Assembly (NCBI RefSeq): GCF_900116705.1
Contig: NZ_FPBP01000014.1
Location: 34,666-98,665 of the forward strand
DNA length: 64,000 nucleotides
Source: Halomonas korlensis
Lineage (GTDB): Bacteria; Pseudomonadota; Gammaproteobacteria; Pseudomonadales; Halomonadaceae
Reading direction: 5' to 3'
Position 1 is the stretch's first letter; every line of letters begins with the position of its first letter. Both the position numbers and the translations under genes were made by a program. Under the pieces are notes generated by a model that worked only from the letters and a program-made list of their open reading frames with translations, searched no databases and was not told where the DNA came from. This document shows, one piece after another, positions 25,990-39,612 of the stretch.

Positions 25990-27378
25990 TCAGGCACTCG
26001 GGTCCCGCGAGCCGATCAATTGTGCCAGGGCCTGCTCATCGAGGCGCTGACGATCGACCTTGAGATAGGCCAATCGTTCCTCGGGTACCACGAGTACGTC
26101 CTCGACCCCGGCCACCTCGGCGAAGCGTGCCATCAGGGCGTCCAGCGCCACTTCCGGTGTATCGGCATCGAGGGCGACGACCTCGCTGGCCAGATGAGGA
26201 GGCGCCGACATGCCGACCATCAGCGCCAGCCATGCCAGCCCCAGCAGCGCACAACCGGCGAACACCGCTGAGAGCCCCAGTTGCTGGGCTAGAAGCCCTC
26301 CCAGCAGGCCGCCCAGAAAGGCGCCGAGGAACTGGCTGGTGGAGTAGATGCCCATGGCCGTGCCCTTGGCCCCCGCCGGGGCCAGCTTGCTCAACATCGA
26401 CGGCAGGGTCGCCTCGAGCAGGTTAAAACCGGTAAAGAACAGCAGCATCCAGCCGACCAATCCCCACCATCCCGAAGCCAGGCCAGCCAGCCCGACAAGG
26501 CTAAGGGTGATCGCCCCGATCGCCAGCAGGCACATGGCTTTCATGTGACGCCATTTTTCCGCAACGATCACCAGCGGCACCATGGCCAGAAAAGCCAGGG
26601 CCATGACGCCAAGATACGTGAGTCCATGGCGCTCGACCACGACCCCCGCCTCGATAAGCCGGAAGGGCACGGCAACGAAGATCGCCATCAGGATGAGATG
26701 CAGCGAGAAGATCGACAGATCTATTCGCCACAGGTCGCTGCGTTTCAGGATCGAGCGCAACTGCTCGCGGTCGAGCCCCACGTCACGATGGCGCACCCGG
26801 CGCGGTGCCGGCGGCACCAGCTTCCACAGCACGACGAGGCCCAGCATGGCCAGCCCAGCCGTGAACCAGAAGACACCGCCAAGGCCAAAACCGGCGGCTA
26901 GCCAGGGGCCGAGCACCATGGCTACAGCGAAGGCGGCCCCGATAGATAGCCCGATGGTGGCCATGGCGGCCGTGCGTACCTGTTCACGGGTCTGGTCGGC
27001 AAGCAGCGCCATGATCGCGGCAGCCACGGCGCCGCTACCCTGCAGGCAGCGGCCCAGGATCACCCCACCGATGGTGTCGGCACCGGCGGCTACTATGCTG
27101 CCGATCAGAAACAGCACCAGCCCGGCGGCGATGACCGGCTTGCGCCCCAGACGGTCCGAGAGCAGGCCGAAGGGAATCTGCAGAATGGCCTGCGTCAGTC
27201 CATAGACACCCAGCGCGAGTCCCACCAGCAGCGGTGTCGCCCCGGCCAGATCATCAGCGTAGAGCGCCAGCACCGGCAACACCATGAACAGACCCAGCAT
27301 GCGGGTGGCGTAAAGTCCGGCGAGACCGGTGATGGCACGCCGCTCTGACACTAACAGCAGCCCTGAGACCTTTCGCAT
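25990..27378 (-). CDS. MFS transporter, YajR-like, with C-terminal YAM-type domain
   Basis: The 462-residue inner-membrane protein has the MFS motif A in the loop between helices 2 and 3, GLLSDRLGRKPVI, and about twelve helices. After the last helix a soluble 65-residue domain (VALDALMARFAEVAGVEDVLVVPEERLAYLKVD) resembles the ferredoxin-like YAM domain of E. coli YajR. The transported substrate is unknown. The ATG at 27378 was chosen because GGAA lies upstream and the preceding residues are not family-like. It is divergent from uvrA. Confidence 0.88.
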   Translation of the reverse strand: MRKVSGLLLVSERRAITGLAGLYATRMLGLFMVLPVLALYADDLAGATPLLVGLALGVYGLTQAILQIPFGLLSDRLGRKPVIAAGLVLFLIGSIVAAGADTIGGVILGRCLQGSGAVAAAIMALLADQTREQVRTAAMATIGLSIGAAFAVAMVLGPWLAAGFGLGGVFWFTAGLAMLGLVVLWKLVPPAPRRVRHRDVGLDREQLRSILKRSDLWRIDLSIFSLHLILMAIFVAVPFRLIEAGVVVERHGLTYLGVMALAFLAMVPLVIVAEKWRHMKAMCLLAIGAITLSLVGLAGLASGWWGLVGWMLLFFTGFNLLEATLPSMLSKLAPAGAKGTAMGIYSTSQFLGAFLGGLLGGLLAQQLGLSAVFAGCALLGLAWLALMVGMSAPPHLASEVVALDADTPEVALDALMARFAEVAGVEDVLVVPEERLAYLKVDRQRLDEQALAQLIGSRDPSA

Positions 27379-27480
27379 AAACGTTCCGGGATTCCGTAGG
27401 CAGACGCATGGCATCGAAGATGGACCGACTATTCTAGCGGCTCGTCACCCGGCAGGGAAAGCCGACAGCCGGGATGGGCT

Positions 27481-27510
27481 TTGCCGGCCGGGTGGCGAGA
27501 CACGTATAAT
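27481..27510 (+). promoter_or_regulatory. uvrA promoter
   Basis: A -35 TTGCCG at 27481-27486 and a perfect -10 TATAAT at 27505-27510 are separated by 18 bp, 30 bp before the uvrA start. I could not find a convincing LexA box in the 162-bp gap between the MFS gene and uvrA. Confidence 0.6.
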
Positions 27511-27540
27511 TGATCTTTTGCCGCGCGTCTCGAGGTGGGA

Positions 27541-30411
<2,871 letters not shown>

Positions 30412-30447
30412 TAGAGTCCGCAGCGCAAGACGAGCCTTGCGCGCACG

Positions 30448-30480
30448 AAAAAACCGGCCCTCGCGAGAGGAGCCGGTTTT
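30448..30480. terminator. Bidirectional terminator between uvrA and rplQ
   Basis: AAAACCGGC pairs with GCCGGTTTT around a short loop. A-rich sequence on one side and T-rich on the other mean it can end both uvrA (plus) and the alpha operon (minus). Confidence 0.8.
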
Positions 30481-30517
30481 GCTGTTGCGCTGCCAGGTCG
30501 GAACCCGCTACCGAGTG

Positions 30518-30910
30518 TTACTCCTCGACGGCGACTTCCTCGTCCTCGACGATCGGACGATCGACCAGTTCGACGAAGGCCATGGGCGCGTTATCGCCGG
30601 TGCGGAAGCCGCACTTGAGAATACGGACGTAACCGCCCGGGCGCTCGACGTAACGCGGCCCCAGCTCACTGAAGAGCTTGCCGACCGCTTCCTTCGAGCG
30701 GGTACGGCTGAAGGCCAGACGGCGATTAGCGACGCTGTCCTGCTTGGCCAGGGTAATCAGCGGCTCGATGACGCGACGCAGCTCCTTGGCCTTGGGCAGG
30801 GTTGTCTTGATCACTTCGTGCTCGATCAACGACACGCTCATGTTCTTGAACATGGCCTGACGGTGCGAGCTCGTGCGATTGAGGTGACGACCACTCTTAC
30901 GATGACGCAT
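30518..30910 (-). CDS. rplQ: 50S ribosomal protein L17
   Basis: L17 lies near the peptide exit tunnel of the large subunit. The 130-residue product has the invariant start [20 protein letters not shown] and the [14 protein letters not shown] and GGYVRILK blocks. The acidic tail (EDEEVAVEE) is longer than in E. coli and fits a halophile-type protein. It is the last gene of the alpha operon, 39 bp after rpoA. Confidence 0.98.
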   Translation of the reverse strand: MRHRKSGRHLNRTSSHRQAMFKNMSVSLIEHEVIKTTLPKAKELRRVIEPLITLAKQDSVANRRLAFSRTRSKEAVGKLFSELGPRYVERPGGYVRILKCGFRTGDNAPMAFVELVDRPIVEDEEVAVEE

Positions 30911-30949
30911 GGTTGTAATTCCTTACCAAACTTGGACTCGAGACGACGC

Positions 30950-31948
30950 TCACGCGGAGGCCTTATCGTCCTTCAGGCTTGCCGGCGGCCAGTTCTCCAG
31001 CCGCATGCCAAGGGAAAGACCGCGGGCTGCCAGAACGTCCTTGATCTCGTTCAGGGACTTCTTGCCGAGGTTGGGCGTCTTGAGAAGCTCCACCTCGGTA
31101 CGCTGAATCAGATCGCCGATATAATAGATATTCTCGGCTTTCAGGCAGTTGGCGCTGCGAACGGTCAACTCGAGATCGTCTACGGGGCGCAGCAGGATGG
31201 GATCGATATGATCCTGCTCCTCCTCCACTTCCTGTTCCTTGTCGACTTCCAGGTCAACGAACGCACCCAACTGCTCTTGCAGGATGGTGGCGCTGCGACG
31301 GATCGCCTCTTCCGGATCCAGGGTGCCGTCGGTCTCCAGGCTGATGATCAGCTTGTCGAGGTCGGTGCGCTGTTCGACACGCGCGGCCTCGACGGAGTAG
31401 GAGACACGACGCACGGGGCTGAAGGTCGCATCCAGCTGCAAACGGCCGATGGCACGTGATTCGTCGTCGGCTTCGCTGCGAACGTCGGCCGGCTCGTAGC
31501 CACGACCTCTGGCTATCTTGAGCTGCATCTTGAGCTCGCAACCCTCGTTGACGTGGGCAATGATGTGCTCGGGATTGACGATATCGACATCATGATCGAG
31601 CGCGATATCTCCCGCAGTCACGACGGCCGGGCCCTGCTTGTTCAGCGAGAGCACCGCCTCGTCGCGAGTGTGCATCTTGATCGCCACGTCCTTGAGGTTC
31701 AGGAGAATCTCGATGACATCTTCCTGAACACCCTCGATCGCGCTGTACTCGTGATCGACGCCGGCGATCTCGACTTCCACCACGGCACAGCCGGGCATAG
31801 ACGAGAGCAGGATACGACGCAGTGCGTTGCCCAGGGTATGGCCAAAGCCACGCTCGAAGGGCTCGAGCACGATCTTTGCGTGGTGTGCGCTGATTTCTTC
31901 GACCTTGATGTCGCGAGGACGGAGAAACTCTGTCACTGAACGCTGCAT
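30950..31948 (-). CDS. rpoA: RNA polymerase alpha subunit
   Basis: The 332-residue alpha subunit dimerises through its N-terminal domain to seed RNA polymerase assembly and uses its C-terminal domain to contact UP elements and activators. [18 protein letters not shown] marks the N-domain; [23 protein letters not shown] and [13 protein letters not shown] mark the C-domain with its DNA-binding Arg. An acidic linker (EVEEEQD) joins them. The ATG at 31948 ([11 protein letters not shown]) was preferred over the longer frame from 32005. Confidence 0.98.
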   Translation of the reverse strand: MQRSVTEFLRPRDIKVEEISAHHAKIVLEPFERGFGHTLGNALRRILLSSMPGCAVVEVEIAGVDHEYSAIEGVQEDVIEILLNLKDVAIKMHTRDEAVLSLNKQGPAVVTAGDIALDHDVDIVNPEHIIAHVNEGCELKMQLKIARGRGYEPADVRSEADDESRAIGRLQLDATFSPVRRVSYSVEAARVEQRTDLDKLIISLETDGTLDPEEAIRRSATILQEQLGAFVDLEVDKEQEVEEEQDHIDPILLRPVDDLELTVRSANCLKAENIYYIGDLIQRTEVELLKTPNLGKKSLNEIKDVLAARGLSLGMRLENWPPASLKDDKASA

Positions 31949-32032
31949 ATGAACACCTATCAGGCTGCCAAACGGATACTCGGTACTCTGGCCGGCCCCG
32001 ATCATGGGGGCCGGAACGACGCCTGGCGCCGT

Positions 32033-32653
32033 TTACTTCGAGTACAGCTCGACGATCAGGTTTTCGTTGATGTCGGCAGTCAGGTCACCGCGTTCAGGCA
32101 GAGCCTTGAAAGTGCCTTCCATCTTCTTGGCATCAATCTCGATCCAAGCGATATCGCCACGGTTGGCCGCAATGGACAACGCGCTTTGAATACGAGCCTG
32201 GTTCTTCGCCTTTTCGCGGATCGACACGACGTCACCCGGCTTCACTTGATAGGAAGCCACGTTGACAGTGCGTCCGTTCACGGAAACCGCCTTGTGGCTG
32301 ACCAGCTGACGCGCTTCAGAGCGCGTCGAGCCGAAGCCCATGCGGTAGACGACGTTGTCCAGCCGGGATTCGAGCAGCTGCAGCAACACCTCGCCGGTCG
32401 CGCCCTTGAGACGGGCCGCTTCCTTGTAGTAGTTGCGGAACTGCTTCTCGAGTACGCCATACATGCGACGTACTTTCTGCTTCTCGCGAAGCTGCAAGCC
32501 GTAGTCGGAAAGACGCTGACGGCGCTGGCCGTGCACACCCGGAATCTGTTCGGATTTGCACTTCTTCTCGAAGGGAGTGACACCGCTCTTCAGAAAGAGG
32601 TCGGTCCCCTCACGACGAGACAGTTTGCACTTCGGTCCAATGTAACGAGCCAT
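32033..32653 (-). CDS. rpsD: 30S ribosomal protein S4
   Basis: S4 is a primary 16S rRNA binder and, in E. coli, the translational repressor of the alpha operon. The 206-residue product starts [20 protein letters not shown] and has the S4 RNA-binding domain ([28 protein letters not shown]). It lacks the zinc cysteines of the alternative form. It is 84 bp before rpoA, the usual spacing in this operon. Confidence 0.98.
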   Translation of the reverse strand: MARYIGPKCKLSRREGTDLFLKSGVTPFEKKCKSEQIPGVHGQRRQRLSDYGLQLREKQKVRRMYGVLEKQFRNYYKEAARLKGATGEVLLQLLESRLDNVVYRMGFGSTRSEARQLVSHKAVSVNGRTVNVASYQVKPGDVVSIREKAKNQARIQSALSIAANRGDIAWIEIDAKKMEGTFKALPERGDLTADINENLIVELYSK

Positions 32654-32665
32654 GAATCTGTCTCC

Positions 32666-33052
32666 TTAAACGCGGCGTTTCTTCGGCGGACGGCAGCCAT
32701 TATGGGGAATGGGCGTCGCGTCGGTGATGCTTTGCACGCGGAAGCCGGCGGCATTGAGTGCCCGCACGGCGGATTCACGGCCAGGACCGGGGCCCTTGAC
32801 CAGCACGTCGACGTTTTTCACACCATACTCGGCTGCAGCAGTCGCTGCACGCTCGCTTGCCACTTGAGCAGCGAACGGGGTGCTCTTGCGAGAACCACGA
32901 AAACCCGAACCACCGGCAGTCGCCCATGACAGAGCGTTGCCCTGGCGGTCTGTGATCGTAATGATCGTGTTGTTAAAAGAGGCATGGATATGCGCGATGG
33001 CATCCACTACCTGCTTTTTAACCTTTTTACGGTTGCTACGCGGGTTAGCCAT
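32666..33052 (-). CDS. rpsK: 30S ribosomal protein S11
   Basis: S11 sits on the platform of the small subunit near the mRNA exit. The 128-residue product has [41 protein letters not shown] and the conserved C-terminus [20 protein letters not shown]. It lies 12 bp before rpsD and 39 bp after rpsM. Confidence 0.98.
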   Translation of the reverse strand: MANPRSNRKKVKKQVVDAIAHIHASFNNTIITITDRQGNALSWATAGGSGFRGSRKSTPFAAQVASERAATAAAEYGVKNVDVLVKGPGPGRESAVRALNAAGFRVQSITDATPIPHNGCRPPKKRRV

Positions 33053-33091
33053 GTTGATGTCGTTTCCTGTCTTTACGCCAGAACGTGCGTG

Positions 33092-33448
33092 TTATTTGCG
33101 AATCGGCTTGCGCGGGCCCTTGCGGGTACGCGCATTGGTCTTGGTACGCTGACCACGCAGCGGAAGACCACGACGATGACGCAGACCACGATAGCAACCC
33201 AGGTCCATGAGACGCTTGATATTAAGCGTGACATCACGGCGAAGGTCGCCTTCCACGGTGTACTTGCCGACCTCGGTACGCAGGGTGTCGACGTCTTCTG
33301 ACGACAGATCCTGCACCTTGGTGGTCGGCGCGATGCCGGTCGCGTCACAGATATGACGTGCGCGAGTACGGCCAATCCCGAAGATATAGGTCAGCGAGAT
33401 CGCCGCATGCTTGTTGTCCGGGATATTGACGCCTGCAATACGGGCCAT
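33092..33448 (-). CDS. rpsM: 30S ribosomal protein S13
   Basis: S13 is in the head of the small subunit and makes bridges to the 50S and contacts the P-site tRNA. The 118-residue product has [30 protein letters not shown] and [25 protein letters not shown]. It is the first gene of the alpha operon; the 123-bp space before it holds a strong hairpin. Confidence 0.98.
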   Translation of the reverse strand: MARIAGVNIPDNKHAAISLTYIFGIGRTRARHICDATGIAPTTKVQDLSSEDVDTLRTEVGKYTVEGDLRRDVTLNIKRLMDLGCYRGLRHRRGLPLRGQRTKTNARTRKGPRKPIRK

Positions 33449-33506
33449 CAGCTTACTCCGAAATTTGAGCGGCTTGCTCGTTGGATCAACTACAAAAGGC
33501 GCAACA

Positions 33507-33543
33507 GCATACCCCTTTACCCTTGGAAGGGCAAGGGGTATGC
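33507..33543 (-). promoter_or_regulatory. Long hairpin in the rpmJ-rpsM gap, candidate S4 control element
   Basis: An 11-bp perfect stem (gcatacccctt, 33507-33517, with aaggggtatgc, 33533-33543) encloses a smaller inner hairpin CCC/GGG. It lies about 60 nt upstream of rpsM in the transcript. In E. coli, S4 represses the alpha operon by binding a pseudoknot in the rpsM leader; a similar role is inferred. There is no T tract, so simple termination is less likely. Confidence 0.45.
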
Positions 33544-33571
33544 CGGCGCCCGGTTCAGTACAGCGTCAGGT

Positions 33572-33685
33572 TCAGCCCTGGCGCTGCTTGTGCCGCGGCT
33601 CGCTGCAGATGACGCGCACGGCGCCATTGCGACGAATGATCTTGCAGTTACGGCACATTTTCTTCACGGAAGCTCGAACTTTCAT
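33572..33685 (-). CDS. rpmJ: 50S ribosomal protein L36
   Basis: The 37-residue product [20 protein letters not shown]... is the small zinc-ribbon protein of the 50S. Its zinc ligands C11, C14, C27 and H32 are all present, so this is the zinc-binding (C+) form. It lies 51 bp after secY, as in E. coli. It is too short for many gene finders. Confidence 0.95.
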   Translation of the reverse strand: MKVRASVKKMCRNCKIIRRNGAVRVICSEPRHKQRQG

Positions 33686-33736
33686 CGTTCTTTCTCCAAA
33701 ATCGACTCGCGGTGCGCCAAATCGACGGCCTCACGG

Positions 33737-35065
33737 CTACATCATGCCGCCGCTGCCATAGCCTTTCAGGTTGGACTTCTTCATCACCGACTCGTACTGG
33801 TGCGACATGAGGTGCGATTGCACCTGAGCCATGAAGTCCATGATCACCACCACCACGATCAACAGCGACGTGCCGCCGAAGAAGAACGGCACGTTCCAGG
33901 CCACAATCAGAAATTGGGGCATCAGGGAAACCGCAGTAATGTACAAGGCACCGAACAGGGTCAGACGCGTCATGACCTTGTCGATATAGCGAGCGGTCTG
34001 CTCACCGGGGCGAATGCCCGGCAAGAAGGCCCCCGACTTCTTGAGATTGTCGGCGACGTCCTTGGGATTGAAGACCAGTGCTGTGTAAAAGAAGCAGAAG
34101 AATACCACCGCCGCGCCGAAAAGCAAGATATACAGGGGTTGGCCCGGCCCCAGGGCCTGGGACGCACGCTGTAACCACTCCATGCCATCCCCGGCCCCGA
34201 CCCACTGGCCCAGCGAGGCTGGAAACAGCAGGATGCTCGAGGCGAAGATCGCCGGAATGACACCCGCCATGTTGACCTTGAGCGGCAAATAACTGCTCTG
34301 GCCGGCATACATCTTGTTGCCGACCTGCCGGCGCGGGTAGTTCACGGTGATGCGACGCTGGCCGCGCTCGATGAACACCACGAAGGCGACGGTCGCGACA
34401 CCCAGCACGGTCAACGCCAATAGCGGCAACACGTTCCAGGCGCCCTCGTTGCGCGCCAGGACGAACGCCTGTCCCACCGCTCCCGGCAGCCCGGCGACGA
34501 TGCCGGCGAAGATCAGCAACGAAATACCGTTGCCGATGCCCTTCTCGGTGATCTGCTCGCCCAGCCACATCAGGAACACCGCACCGGTGACGAAGGTCAC
34601 GATGGCGGTGAAATAGAAACTGAAGTCGGCGGTATAGGCGATACCCTGACTCGCCAGGCCCACGGACATGCCGGTGGCCTGCACGAATGCCAGGACCACG
34701 GTGCCGTATCGGGTGTACTGGCTGATCTTGCGCCGACCGGCCTCCCCTTCTTTCTTCAATTGCTCGAGGTGCGGCGAGACGGCCGTCATCAACTGCATGA
34801 TGATCGACGCCGAGATGTAGGGCATGATCCCCAGCGCCATGATGCTCATGCGCTCCAGAGCGCCACCCGAGAACATGTTGAACATGCCCAGGATGGTACC
34901 CTGCTGCTCCCGGAACAAGGCAGCAAGCTGGTCAGGATTGATACCGGGAACGGGGATATGGGCACCGATGCGGTACACCACGATGGCGAGGAGCACGAAG
35001 CGCAGACGCGCCCACAGTTCACTCAATCCGCTGCCCATCGCCGGCATGTTTCCTGACTTGGCCAT
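33737..35065 (-). CDS. secY: Preprotein translocase subunit SecY
   Basis: SecY forms the protein-conducting channel of the inner membrane with SecE and SecG. The 442-residue product has about ten membrane helices; it starts with [25 protein letters not shown] and has [12 protein letters not shown], and the conserved [20 protein letters not shown] loop that contacts SecA and ribosomes. It directly abuts rplO with no gap. secE is encoded in the same window at 60656. Confidence 0.98.
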   Translation of the reverse strand: MAKSGNMPAMGSGLSELWARLRFVLLAIVVYRIGAHIPVPGINPDQLAALFREQQGTILGMFNMFSGGALERMSIMALGIMPYISASIIMQLMTAVSPHLEQLKKEGEAGRRKISQYTRYGTVVLAFVQATGMSVGLASQGIAYTADFSFYFTAIVTFVTGAVFLMWLGEQITEKGIGNGISLLIFAGIVAGLPGAVGQAFVLARNEGAWNVLPLLALTVLGVATVAFVVFIERGQRRITVNYPRRQVGNKMYAGQSSYLPLKVNMAGVIPAIFASSILLFPASLGQWVGAGDGMEWLQRASQALGPGQPLYILLFGAAVVFFCFFYTALVFNPKDVADNLKKSGAFLPGIRPGEQTARYIDKVMTRLTLFGALYITAVSLMPQFLIVAWNVPFFFGGTSLLIVVVVIMDFMAQVQSHLMSHQYESVMKKSNLKGYGSGGMM

Positions 35066-35500
35066 TTAGTCCTCTACCTTGCCACCGGCGGCTTCGATTG
35101 CGGCGCGGGCACCCTGGGTGACCTTGATGCCGCGGACCGTCACCGCCTTGTTCAGTTCGCCGGACAGGATCACCTTCGCGTGCAGCGTGGCGTCCTTCAG
35201 CACGTTGGCCTTCTTGAGGCTTTCCAGGGTGACGTCACCACTTTCGACCTTGGCCAGCTCGCCCAGGCGCACCTCTTCGGTGACCAGCGACTTTGCCGAG
35301 GTGAAGCCGAACTTCGGCAGACGACGCTGCAGCGGCATCTGGCCGCCTTCGAAGCCTGGCTTGACGCTACCGCCACTGCGCGACTTGAGACCCTTGTGGC
35401 CACGGCCACCGGTCTTGCCCAGACCGGAACCGATGCCACGGCCGACACGCTTTTCGGCGTGCTTGGAGCCCGGAGCCGGGCTCAGGCTATTGAGTTTCAT
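35066..35500 (-). CDS. rplO: 50S ribosomal protein L15
   Basis: L15 is a late-assembly protein of the 50S with a long Gly/Arg-rich extension that threads into 23S rRNA. The 144-residue product has that extension ([27 protein letters not shown]) and the [13 protein letters not shown] block. It ends where secY begins and lies 3 bp after rpmD. Confidence 0.98.
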   Translation of the reverse strand: MKLNSLSPAPGSKHAEKRVGRGIGSGLGKTGGRGHKGLKSRSGGSVKPGFEGGQMPLQRRLPKFGFTSAKSLVTEEVRLGELAKVESGDVTLESLKKANVLKDATLHAKVILSGELNKAVTVRGIKVTQGARAAIEAAGGKVED

Positions 35501-35503
35501 GGA

Positions 35504-35686
35504 TTACTCTCCCTCAACACGCACAAGGTAGTTGACCTTGTGGATCATGCCGCGAACGGCAGGGGTGTCTTCCAGTTGAACCGTATGACCGATGCGGCGC
35601 AGGCCCAGTCCACACATGGTGGCCTTGTGCTTGGGCAGGATACCGATGGTACTGCGGGTCTGGGTGACCTTGAGTGTAGCTGTCAT
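35504..35686 (-). CDS. rpmD: 50S ribosomal protein L30
   Basis: The 60-residue product has [31 protein letters not shown], typical of bacterial L30. The ATG at 35686 was chosen because the longer open frame runs back into rpsE. It lies between rpsE (5 bp) and rplO (3 bp). Confidence 0.97.
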   Translation of the reverse strand: MTATLKVTQTRSTIGILPKHKATMCGLGLRRIGHTVQLEDTPAVRGMIHKVNYLVRVEGE

Positions 35687-35691
35687 GGCAT

Positions 35692-36192
35692 TTACCCCGT
35701 GATCGCTTCGACGGACATTCCGCGCTTGGCGGCAATATCGTCCGGCGATTGGATGGAGGCCAGGCCATTCACCGTCGCGCGCACCACGTTCACCGGATTG
35801 GTGGAGCCGTAGCACTTGGCCAGCACGTCGTGGACGCCAGCCAGCTCGAGGACGGAGCGCATGGCGCCGCCCGCGATGATGCCGGTACCTTCCGAGGCGG
35901 GCTGCATGTACACCTTGGAGGCGCCGTGACGGGCCTTGACCGGATACTGCAGGGTGCCACCCTTGAGGTTGACCTTGACCATGTTGCGACGGGCCTGGTC
36001 CATGGCCTTCTGGATCGCGACCGGCACTTCACGCGCCTTGCCACGACCGAAGCCCACACGGCCCTTGCCATCGCCGACGACGGTCAGGGCGGTGAAGCCG
36101 AAAATGCGCCCCCCCTTGACCACCTTGGCGACACGGTTGACCTGCACAAGCTTCTCTTGCAGATCTCCGGTGTTCTGTTCGTTCTTCGCCAT
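35692..36192 (-). CDS. rpsE: 30S ribosomal protein S5
   Basis: S5 affects decoding fidelity and mRNA unwinding at the entry channel. The 166-residue product has the S5 double-stranded RNA-binding domain ([34 protein letters not shown]) and the C-terminal [22 protein letters not shown] block. The spectinomycin-contact loop looks like wild type. Confidence 0.98.
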   Translation of the reverse strand: MAKNEQNTGDLQEKLVQVNRVAKVVKGGRIFGFTALTVVGDGKGRVGFGRGKAREVPVAIQKAMDQARRNMVKVNLKGGTLQYPVKARHGASKVYMQPASEGTGIIAGGAMRSVLELAGVHDVLAKCYGSTNPVNVVRATVNGLASIQSPDDIAAKRGMSVEAITG

Positions 36193-36203
36193 CGTAAAAC
36201 CCT

Positions 36204-36554
36204 TTAGAATTCCAGGCCGCCTTCACGAGCGGCGTCGGCCAGGGCCTTGACGCGACCGTGGTACTTGAAACCGGCACGATCGAAGGCTACCTGAGTGATG
36301 CCAGCCTGCTTGGCACGTTCGGCAATCAATGCACCCACCTTGGCGGCGGCGTCCGAGTTACCGGTCGCTCCCTCACGCAGCGCCTTGTCCAGCGTCGACG
36401 CGCTTGCCAGGACCTTACCACCATCCGGCGAGATGATCTGCGCATAGATGTGGCGCGGGGTACGATTGACGCACAGGCGATACACGCCCAGCTCGCGAAT
36501 CTTGGCGCGAGCGCGGCGGGCACGACGGAGACGAGATTCTTTCTTCGCGTTCAT
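36204..36554 (-). CDS. rplR: 50S ribosomal protein L18
   Basis: L18 binds 5S rRNA together with L5 and L25. The 116-residue product has the family core [31 protein letters not shown] and the C-terminal [27 protein letters not shown]. It lies 9 bp after rplF and 11 bp before rpsE. Confidence 0.98.
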   Translation of the reverse strand: MNAKKESRLRRARRARAKIRELGVYRLCVNRTPRHIYAQIISPDGGKVLASASTLDKALREGATGNSDAAAKVGALIAERAKQAGITQVAFDRAGFKYHGRVKALADAAREGGLEF

Positions 36555-36563
36555 AACCCTGCC

Positions 36564-37094
36564 TTACTTCTTCTTGGCTTCTTTGCGGCGGACTTGTTCG
36601 TCGCCGTACCGGATACCCTTGCCCTTGTAGGGCTCGGGCGGACGGAAGGCGCGGATTTCCGCGGCAACCTGGCCGAGCTTCTGCTTGTCCGCGCTTTTCA
36701 GCACGATCGTAGTGTTCTTCGGTGTTTCCACCGTGACACCCTCAGGCAGCGTGTAATCGACCGGGTGGGAGAAGCCCAGTGTCAGGTTGAGCGTCTGGCC
36801 TTTTGCCTGGGCACGATAGCCGACGCCATTGATCTCGAGAGACTTGGTAAAGCCCTCGCTTACACCAGTGACCAGGTTTTGCACCAGGGCACGAGTGGTA
36901 CCGACCATGGCCCAGCTCTTCGCGGACTCGCTGGGCTGGAACGTCAGTTGACCTTCCTCCTGGCCGAGCACCACATCCGAGTGGACGGTCATGGACAAGG
37001 TGCCCTGGCCGCCCTTGACGGTCAGCTGATCGCCGTCGACCTTGATGTCGACGCCGCTGGGCACTTTGACCGGATATTTGGCTACGCGGGACAT
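36564..37094 (-). CDS. rplF: 50S ribosomal protein L6
   Basis: L6 sits near the factor-binding site of the 50S. The 176-residue product has two copies of the L6 fold and ends with the signature [26 protein letters not shown]. It is 9 bp from both rpsH and rplR. Confidence 0.98.
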   Translation of the reverse strand: MSRVAKYPVKVPSGVDIKVDGDQLTVKGGQGTLSMTVHSDVVLGQEEGQLTFQPSESAKSWAMVGTTRALVQNLVTGVSEGFTKSLEINGVGYRAQAKGQTLNLTLGFSHPVDYTLPEGVTVETPKNTTIVLKSADKQKLGQVAAEIRAFRPPEPYKGKGIRYGDEQVRRKEAKKK

Positions 37095-37103
37095 TCCAAA
37101 CTC

Positions 37104-37496
37104 CTAGAATACGGTGCAGATGACTTCGCCACCGATACCCGCCTGGCGCGCCGCACGATCGGTCATTACCCCGTTGGAGGTCGTGACGATCGCGATGCCC
37201 AGGCCTTCGGCGACCTTGGGAAGCGCGTCCTTGCCCTTGTAAGAGCGCAGGGACGGCTTGGAGACCCGCTGCAGGTGCTCGATGACCGGCTTGCCCTCGA
37301 AGTACTTGAGGGTGACGGTCAGCTCGGGCTTGGCACTTTCGCTGACGGCGAAGTCAGTGATAAAGCCCTCTTCTTTCAGCACGCGGGCCACCTGGACCTT
37401 CAATTTGGAAGACGGCATGGAAACCGTCTCCTTGGTGGCCATCTGCGCATTGCGGATACGGGTTAACATATCCGCCAGAGTGTCTTGCATGCTCAT
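37104..37496 (-). CDS. rpsH: 30S ribosomal protein S8
   Basis: S8 binds the central domain of 16S rRNA and, in E. coli, represses the spc operon by binding mRNA near rplE. The 130-residue product starts [18 protein letters not shown] and has the C-terminal [33 protein letters not shown]. Confidence 0.98.
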   Translation of the reverse strand: MSMQDTLADMLTRIRNAQMATKETVSMPSSKLKVQVARVLKEEGFITDFAVSESAKPELTVTLKYFEGKPVIEHLQRVSKPSLRSYKGKDALPKVAEGLGIAIVTTSNGVMTDRAARQAGIGGEVICTVF

Positions 37497-37528
37497 TTAC
37501 GTTGCGCTCCTGATGATTCTACGTGGCG

Positions 37529-37834
37529 TTACCAGCTGGACTTCTTGAGCCCGGGCACGTCGCCACGCATGGCGGCTTCACGCAGCTTGTTGCGGCCGAG
37601 GCCGAACTTGTTGTAGAAGCCGTGCGGACGGCCGGTGATCCGGCAACGGTTGCGCTGACGCACCGGGCTGGAGTCGCGCGGCAGTTGCTGCAGCTTCAGC
37701 TGCGCCTCGAAGCGCTCCTCGTCAGAGGCGTTGACGTCCTGGATGACCGCCTTGAGCTCGGCACGCTTGGCGGCATACTTCTCCACCATCTTGGTACGCT
37801 TGAGCTCGCGTTCTACCATGCTTTTCTTTGCCAT
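37529..37834 (-). CDS. rpsN: 30S ribosomal protein S14 (long, zinc-free form)
   Basis: The 101-residue product is the long form of S14; the single cysteine ([12 protein letters not shown]) shows it is not the zinc-binding paralogue. [26 protein letters not shown] is the conserved C-terminus. It lies between rplE (10 bp) and rpsH (32 bp). Confidence 0.98.
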   Translation of the reverse strand: MAKKSMVERELKRTKMVEKYAAKRAELKAVIQDVNASDEERFEAQLKLQQLPRDSSPVRQRNRCRITGRPHGFYNKFGLGRNKLREAAMRGDVPGLKKSSW

Positions 37835-37844
37835 GATCCCACCC

Positions 37845-38384
37845 TTACTTTTTGAACGGGAAGTTCAGCGCGCTAAGCAACGCACGCCCTTCTTCATCGT
37901 TGTTGGCGGTGGTGGTGATGGTGACATCCAGACCACGGATCCGATCGATTTTATCATATTCGATCTCTGGAAAGATGATCTGCTCACGCACCCCCATCGA
38001 GTAATTGCCACGACCGTCGAAGGACTTCGGGTTGAGACCACGGAAGTCACGCACGCGGGGGATCGCGATATTCACCAGGCGATCGAGAAAGTCCCACATC
38101 CGCGCGCTGCGCAGTGTGACCTTGATCCCGATCGGCCAGCCTTCACGCACCTTGAAGCCCGCGATGGACTTGCGCGCCTTGGTGACCATCGGCTTCTGAC
38201 CGGAAAGCATCTCCAGGTCGCCGATGGCGTTGTCGATCAGCTTTTTATCGCTGGTCGCCTCGCCGATGCCCATGTTGAGCGTCACCTTGGTGACACGCGG
38301 CACCTGCATTACATTGGCGTAGCTGAACTGCTCTTGGAGCTGAGCTACGACCTCATTCTGATAACGTTCTTTCAAGTTCGCCAT
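37845..38384 (-). CDS. rplE: 50S ribosomal protein L5
   Basis: L5 binds 5S rRNA and contacts the P-site tRNA. The 179-residue product has [20 protein letters not shown], the [15 protein letters not shown] block and the C-terminal [17 protein letters not shown]. Confidence 0.98.
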   Translation of the reverse strand: MANLKERYQNEVVAQLQEQFSYANVMQVPRVTKVTLNMGIGEATSDKKLIDNAIGDLEMLSGQKPMVTKARKSIAGFKVREGWPIGIKVTLRSARMWDFLDRLVNIAIPRVRDFRGLNPKSFDGRGNYSMGVREQIIFPEIEYDKIDRIRGLDVTITTTANNDEEGRALLSALNFPFKK

Positions 38385-38402
38385 TTTGCTACCCGACTCG
38401 CG

Positions 38403-38717
38403 TTAGGCGTCGATCTGCGTCTGCGTCGACTTGTAGATACGAACCTTGGTACCGTCTTCGTTCACCTGGAACCCGACGCGATCCGCCTTACCGGTCTCCT
38501 GATTGAAGATGGCAACGTTGGACGCGTGAATCGGAGCCTCGCGCTCGACGATACCGCCCTGTTGGCCCGCCATGGGATTGGGCTTGGTGTGACGCTTGAT
38601 CATGTTCACACCGGACACCACGAAGCGGTTTTCGAGAACCCGCTTGACGGTGCCGCGCTTGCCCTTGTCCTTGCCGGCAATGACGACCACTTCGTCGTCA
38701 CGTTTGATCTTTTGCAT
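38403..38717 (-). CDS. rplX: 50S ribosomal protein L24
   Basis: L24 starts 50S assembly. The 104-residue product has the KOW motif near its N-terminus ([25 protein letters not shown]) followed by [11 protein letters not shown]. It lies between rplN and rplE. Confidence 0.98.
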   Translation of the reverse strand: MQKIKRDDEVVVIAGKDKGKRGTVKRVLENRFVVSGVNMIKRHTKPNPMAGQQGGIVEREAPIHASNVAIFNQETGKADRVGFQVNEDGTKVRIYKSTQTQIDA

Positions 38718-38731
38718 ATCCGCCTCGCTCC

Positions 38732-39103
38732 TTACAGCACTTCGGGCGCCAGGGAAATGATCTTCATGAACTTCTCGTTGCGAAGTTCACGCGTCACCGG
38801 CCCGAAAATACGGGTACCGATCGGCTGTTCGTTGGTGTTATTCAACAGAACGGCCGCATTTCCATCGAAGCGGATCAGCGAACCGTCGCTACGACGGACG
38901 CCACTACGGGTACGAACCACTACCGCCTTGAGCACCTGGCCTTTCTTGACCTTGCCACGCGGGATGGCTTCTTTCACTGTGACCTTGATGACGTCACCGA
39001 CGCGGGCATAACGGCGGTGTGAACCACCGAGCACCTTGATGCATTGCACCCGGCGCGCTCCGCTGTTGTCGGCGACATCCAGCATTGTCTGAGTCTGAAT
39101 CAT
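38732..39103 (-). CDS. rplN: 50S ribosomal protein L14
   Basis: L14 lies at the subunit interface. The 123-residue product has the usual [28 protein letters not shown] start and the [23 protein letters not shown] end. It is the first gene of the spc group here, 52 bp after rpsQ. Confidence 0.98.
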   Translation of the reverse strand: MIQTQTMLDVADNSGARRVQCIKVLGGSHRRYARVGDVIKVTVKEAIPRGKVKKGQVLKAVVVRTRSGVRRSDGSLIRFDGNAAVLLNNTNEQPIGTRIFGPVTRELRNEKFMKIISLAPEVL

Positions 39104-39155
39104 CGGTTTTCTCCAAACCTAATCTGACTGCACTGGTTTGACAGGCGTGAGCCGA

Positions 39156-39416
39156 TCAGCCCTTGGCTTGCTCGACCACCTCGACCAGCGTCCAGGCTTT
39201 CTTCCTGGACAATGGGCGACACTCCTGGATGGAGACCGTATCACCGGCCTTCGCCTGGTTAGCCTCGTCGTGGGCGTGCAGCTTGGTGGAGCGCTTCATG
39301 TACTTGCCATAGATCGGGTGACGCTCGCGGCGCTCGATCATTACCACGATGGACTTGTCCATCTTGTCGCTCACCACCTTGCCGGTGAGCGTACGGGCTT
39401 TCTTTTCTTCAGCCAT
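39156..39416 (-). CDS. rpsQ: 30S ribosomal protein S17
   Basis: The 86-residue product has [33 protein letters not shown] and [17 protein letters not shown], both typical of S17, a primary 16S binder. The ATG at 39416 follows the rpmC stop by 1 bp; a GTG three codons earlier lies inside rpmC and is less likely. Confidence 0.97.
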   Translation of the reverse strand: MAEEKKARTLTGKVVSDKMDKSIVVMIERRERHPIYGKYMKRSTKLHAHDEANQAKAGDTVSIQECRPLSRKKAWTLVEVVEQAKG

Positions 39417-39417
39417 C

Positions 39418-39612
39418 TCAGTCACCTGCCTTCTCGTTGAGCACAGTCTTCACCCGGGCGATGTCCCGACGAACCTGCTTGAGCAGGTGTGTCTGGCTGA
39501 GCTGGCCGGTGGCCTTCTGCATGCGCAGGTTGAACTGCTCGCGGAGGAGTTCGAAGAGCTGCTCCTTGAGCTGCTCTGCTGACTTTTCACGGATTTCCTG
39601 GGCTTTCATCAC
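39418..39612 (-). CDS. rpmC: 50S ribosomal protein L29
   Basis: The 64-residue helical protein lies at the exit tunnel next to L23, where trigger factor and SRP dock. [39 protein letters not shown] is the family core. The start overlaps the rplP stop by 4 bp. Confidence 0.98.
   Translation of the reverse strand: MMKAQEIREKSAEQLKEQLFELLREQFNLRMQKATGQLSQTHLLKQVRRDIARVKTVLNEKAGD

Noticed and set aside
27451..27493. Inverted repeats around CCGGC/GCCGG upstream of uvrA
   Set aside because: The arms do not match well and the site lies between divergent genes, so a terminator is not expected; I could not assign a role or a LexA box.
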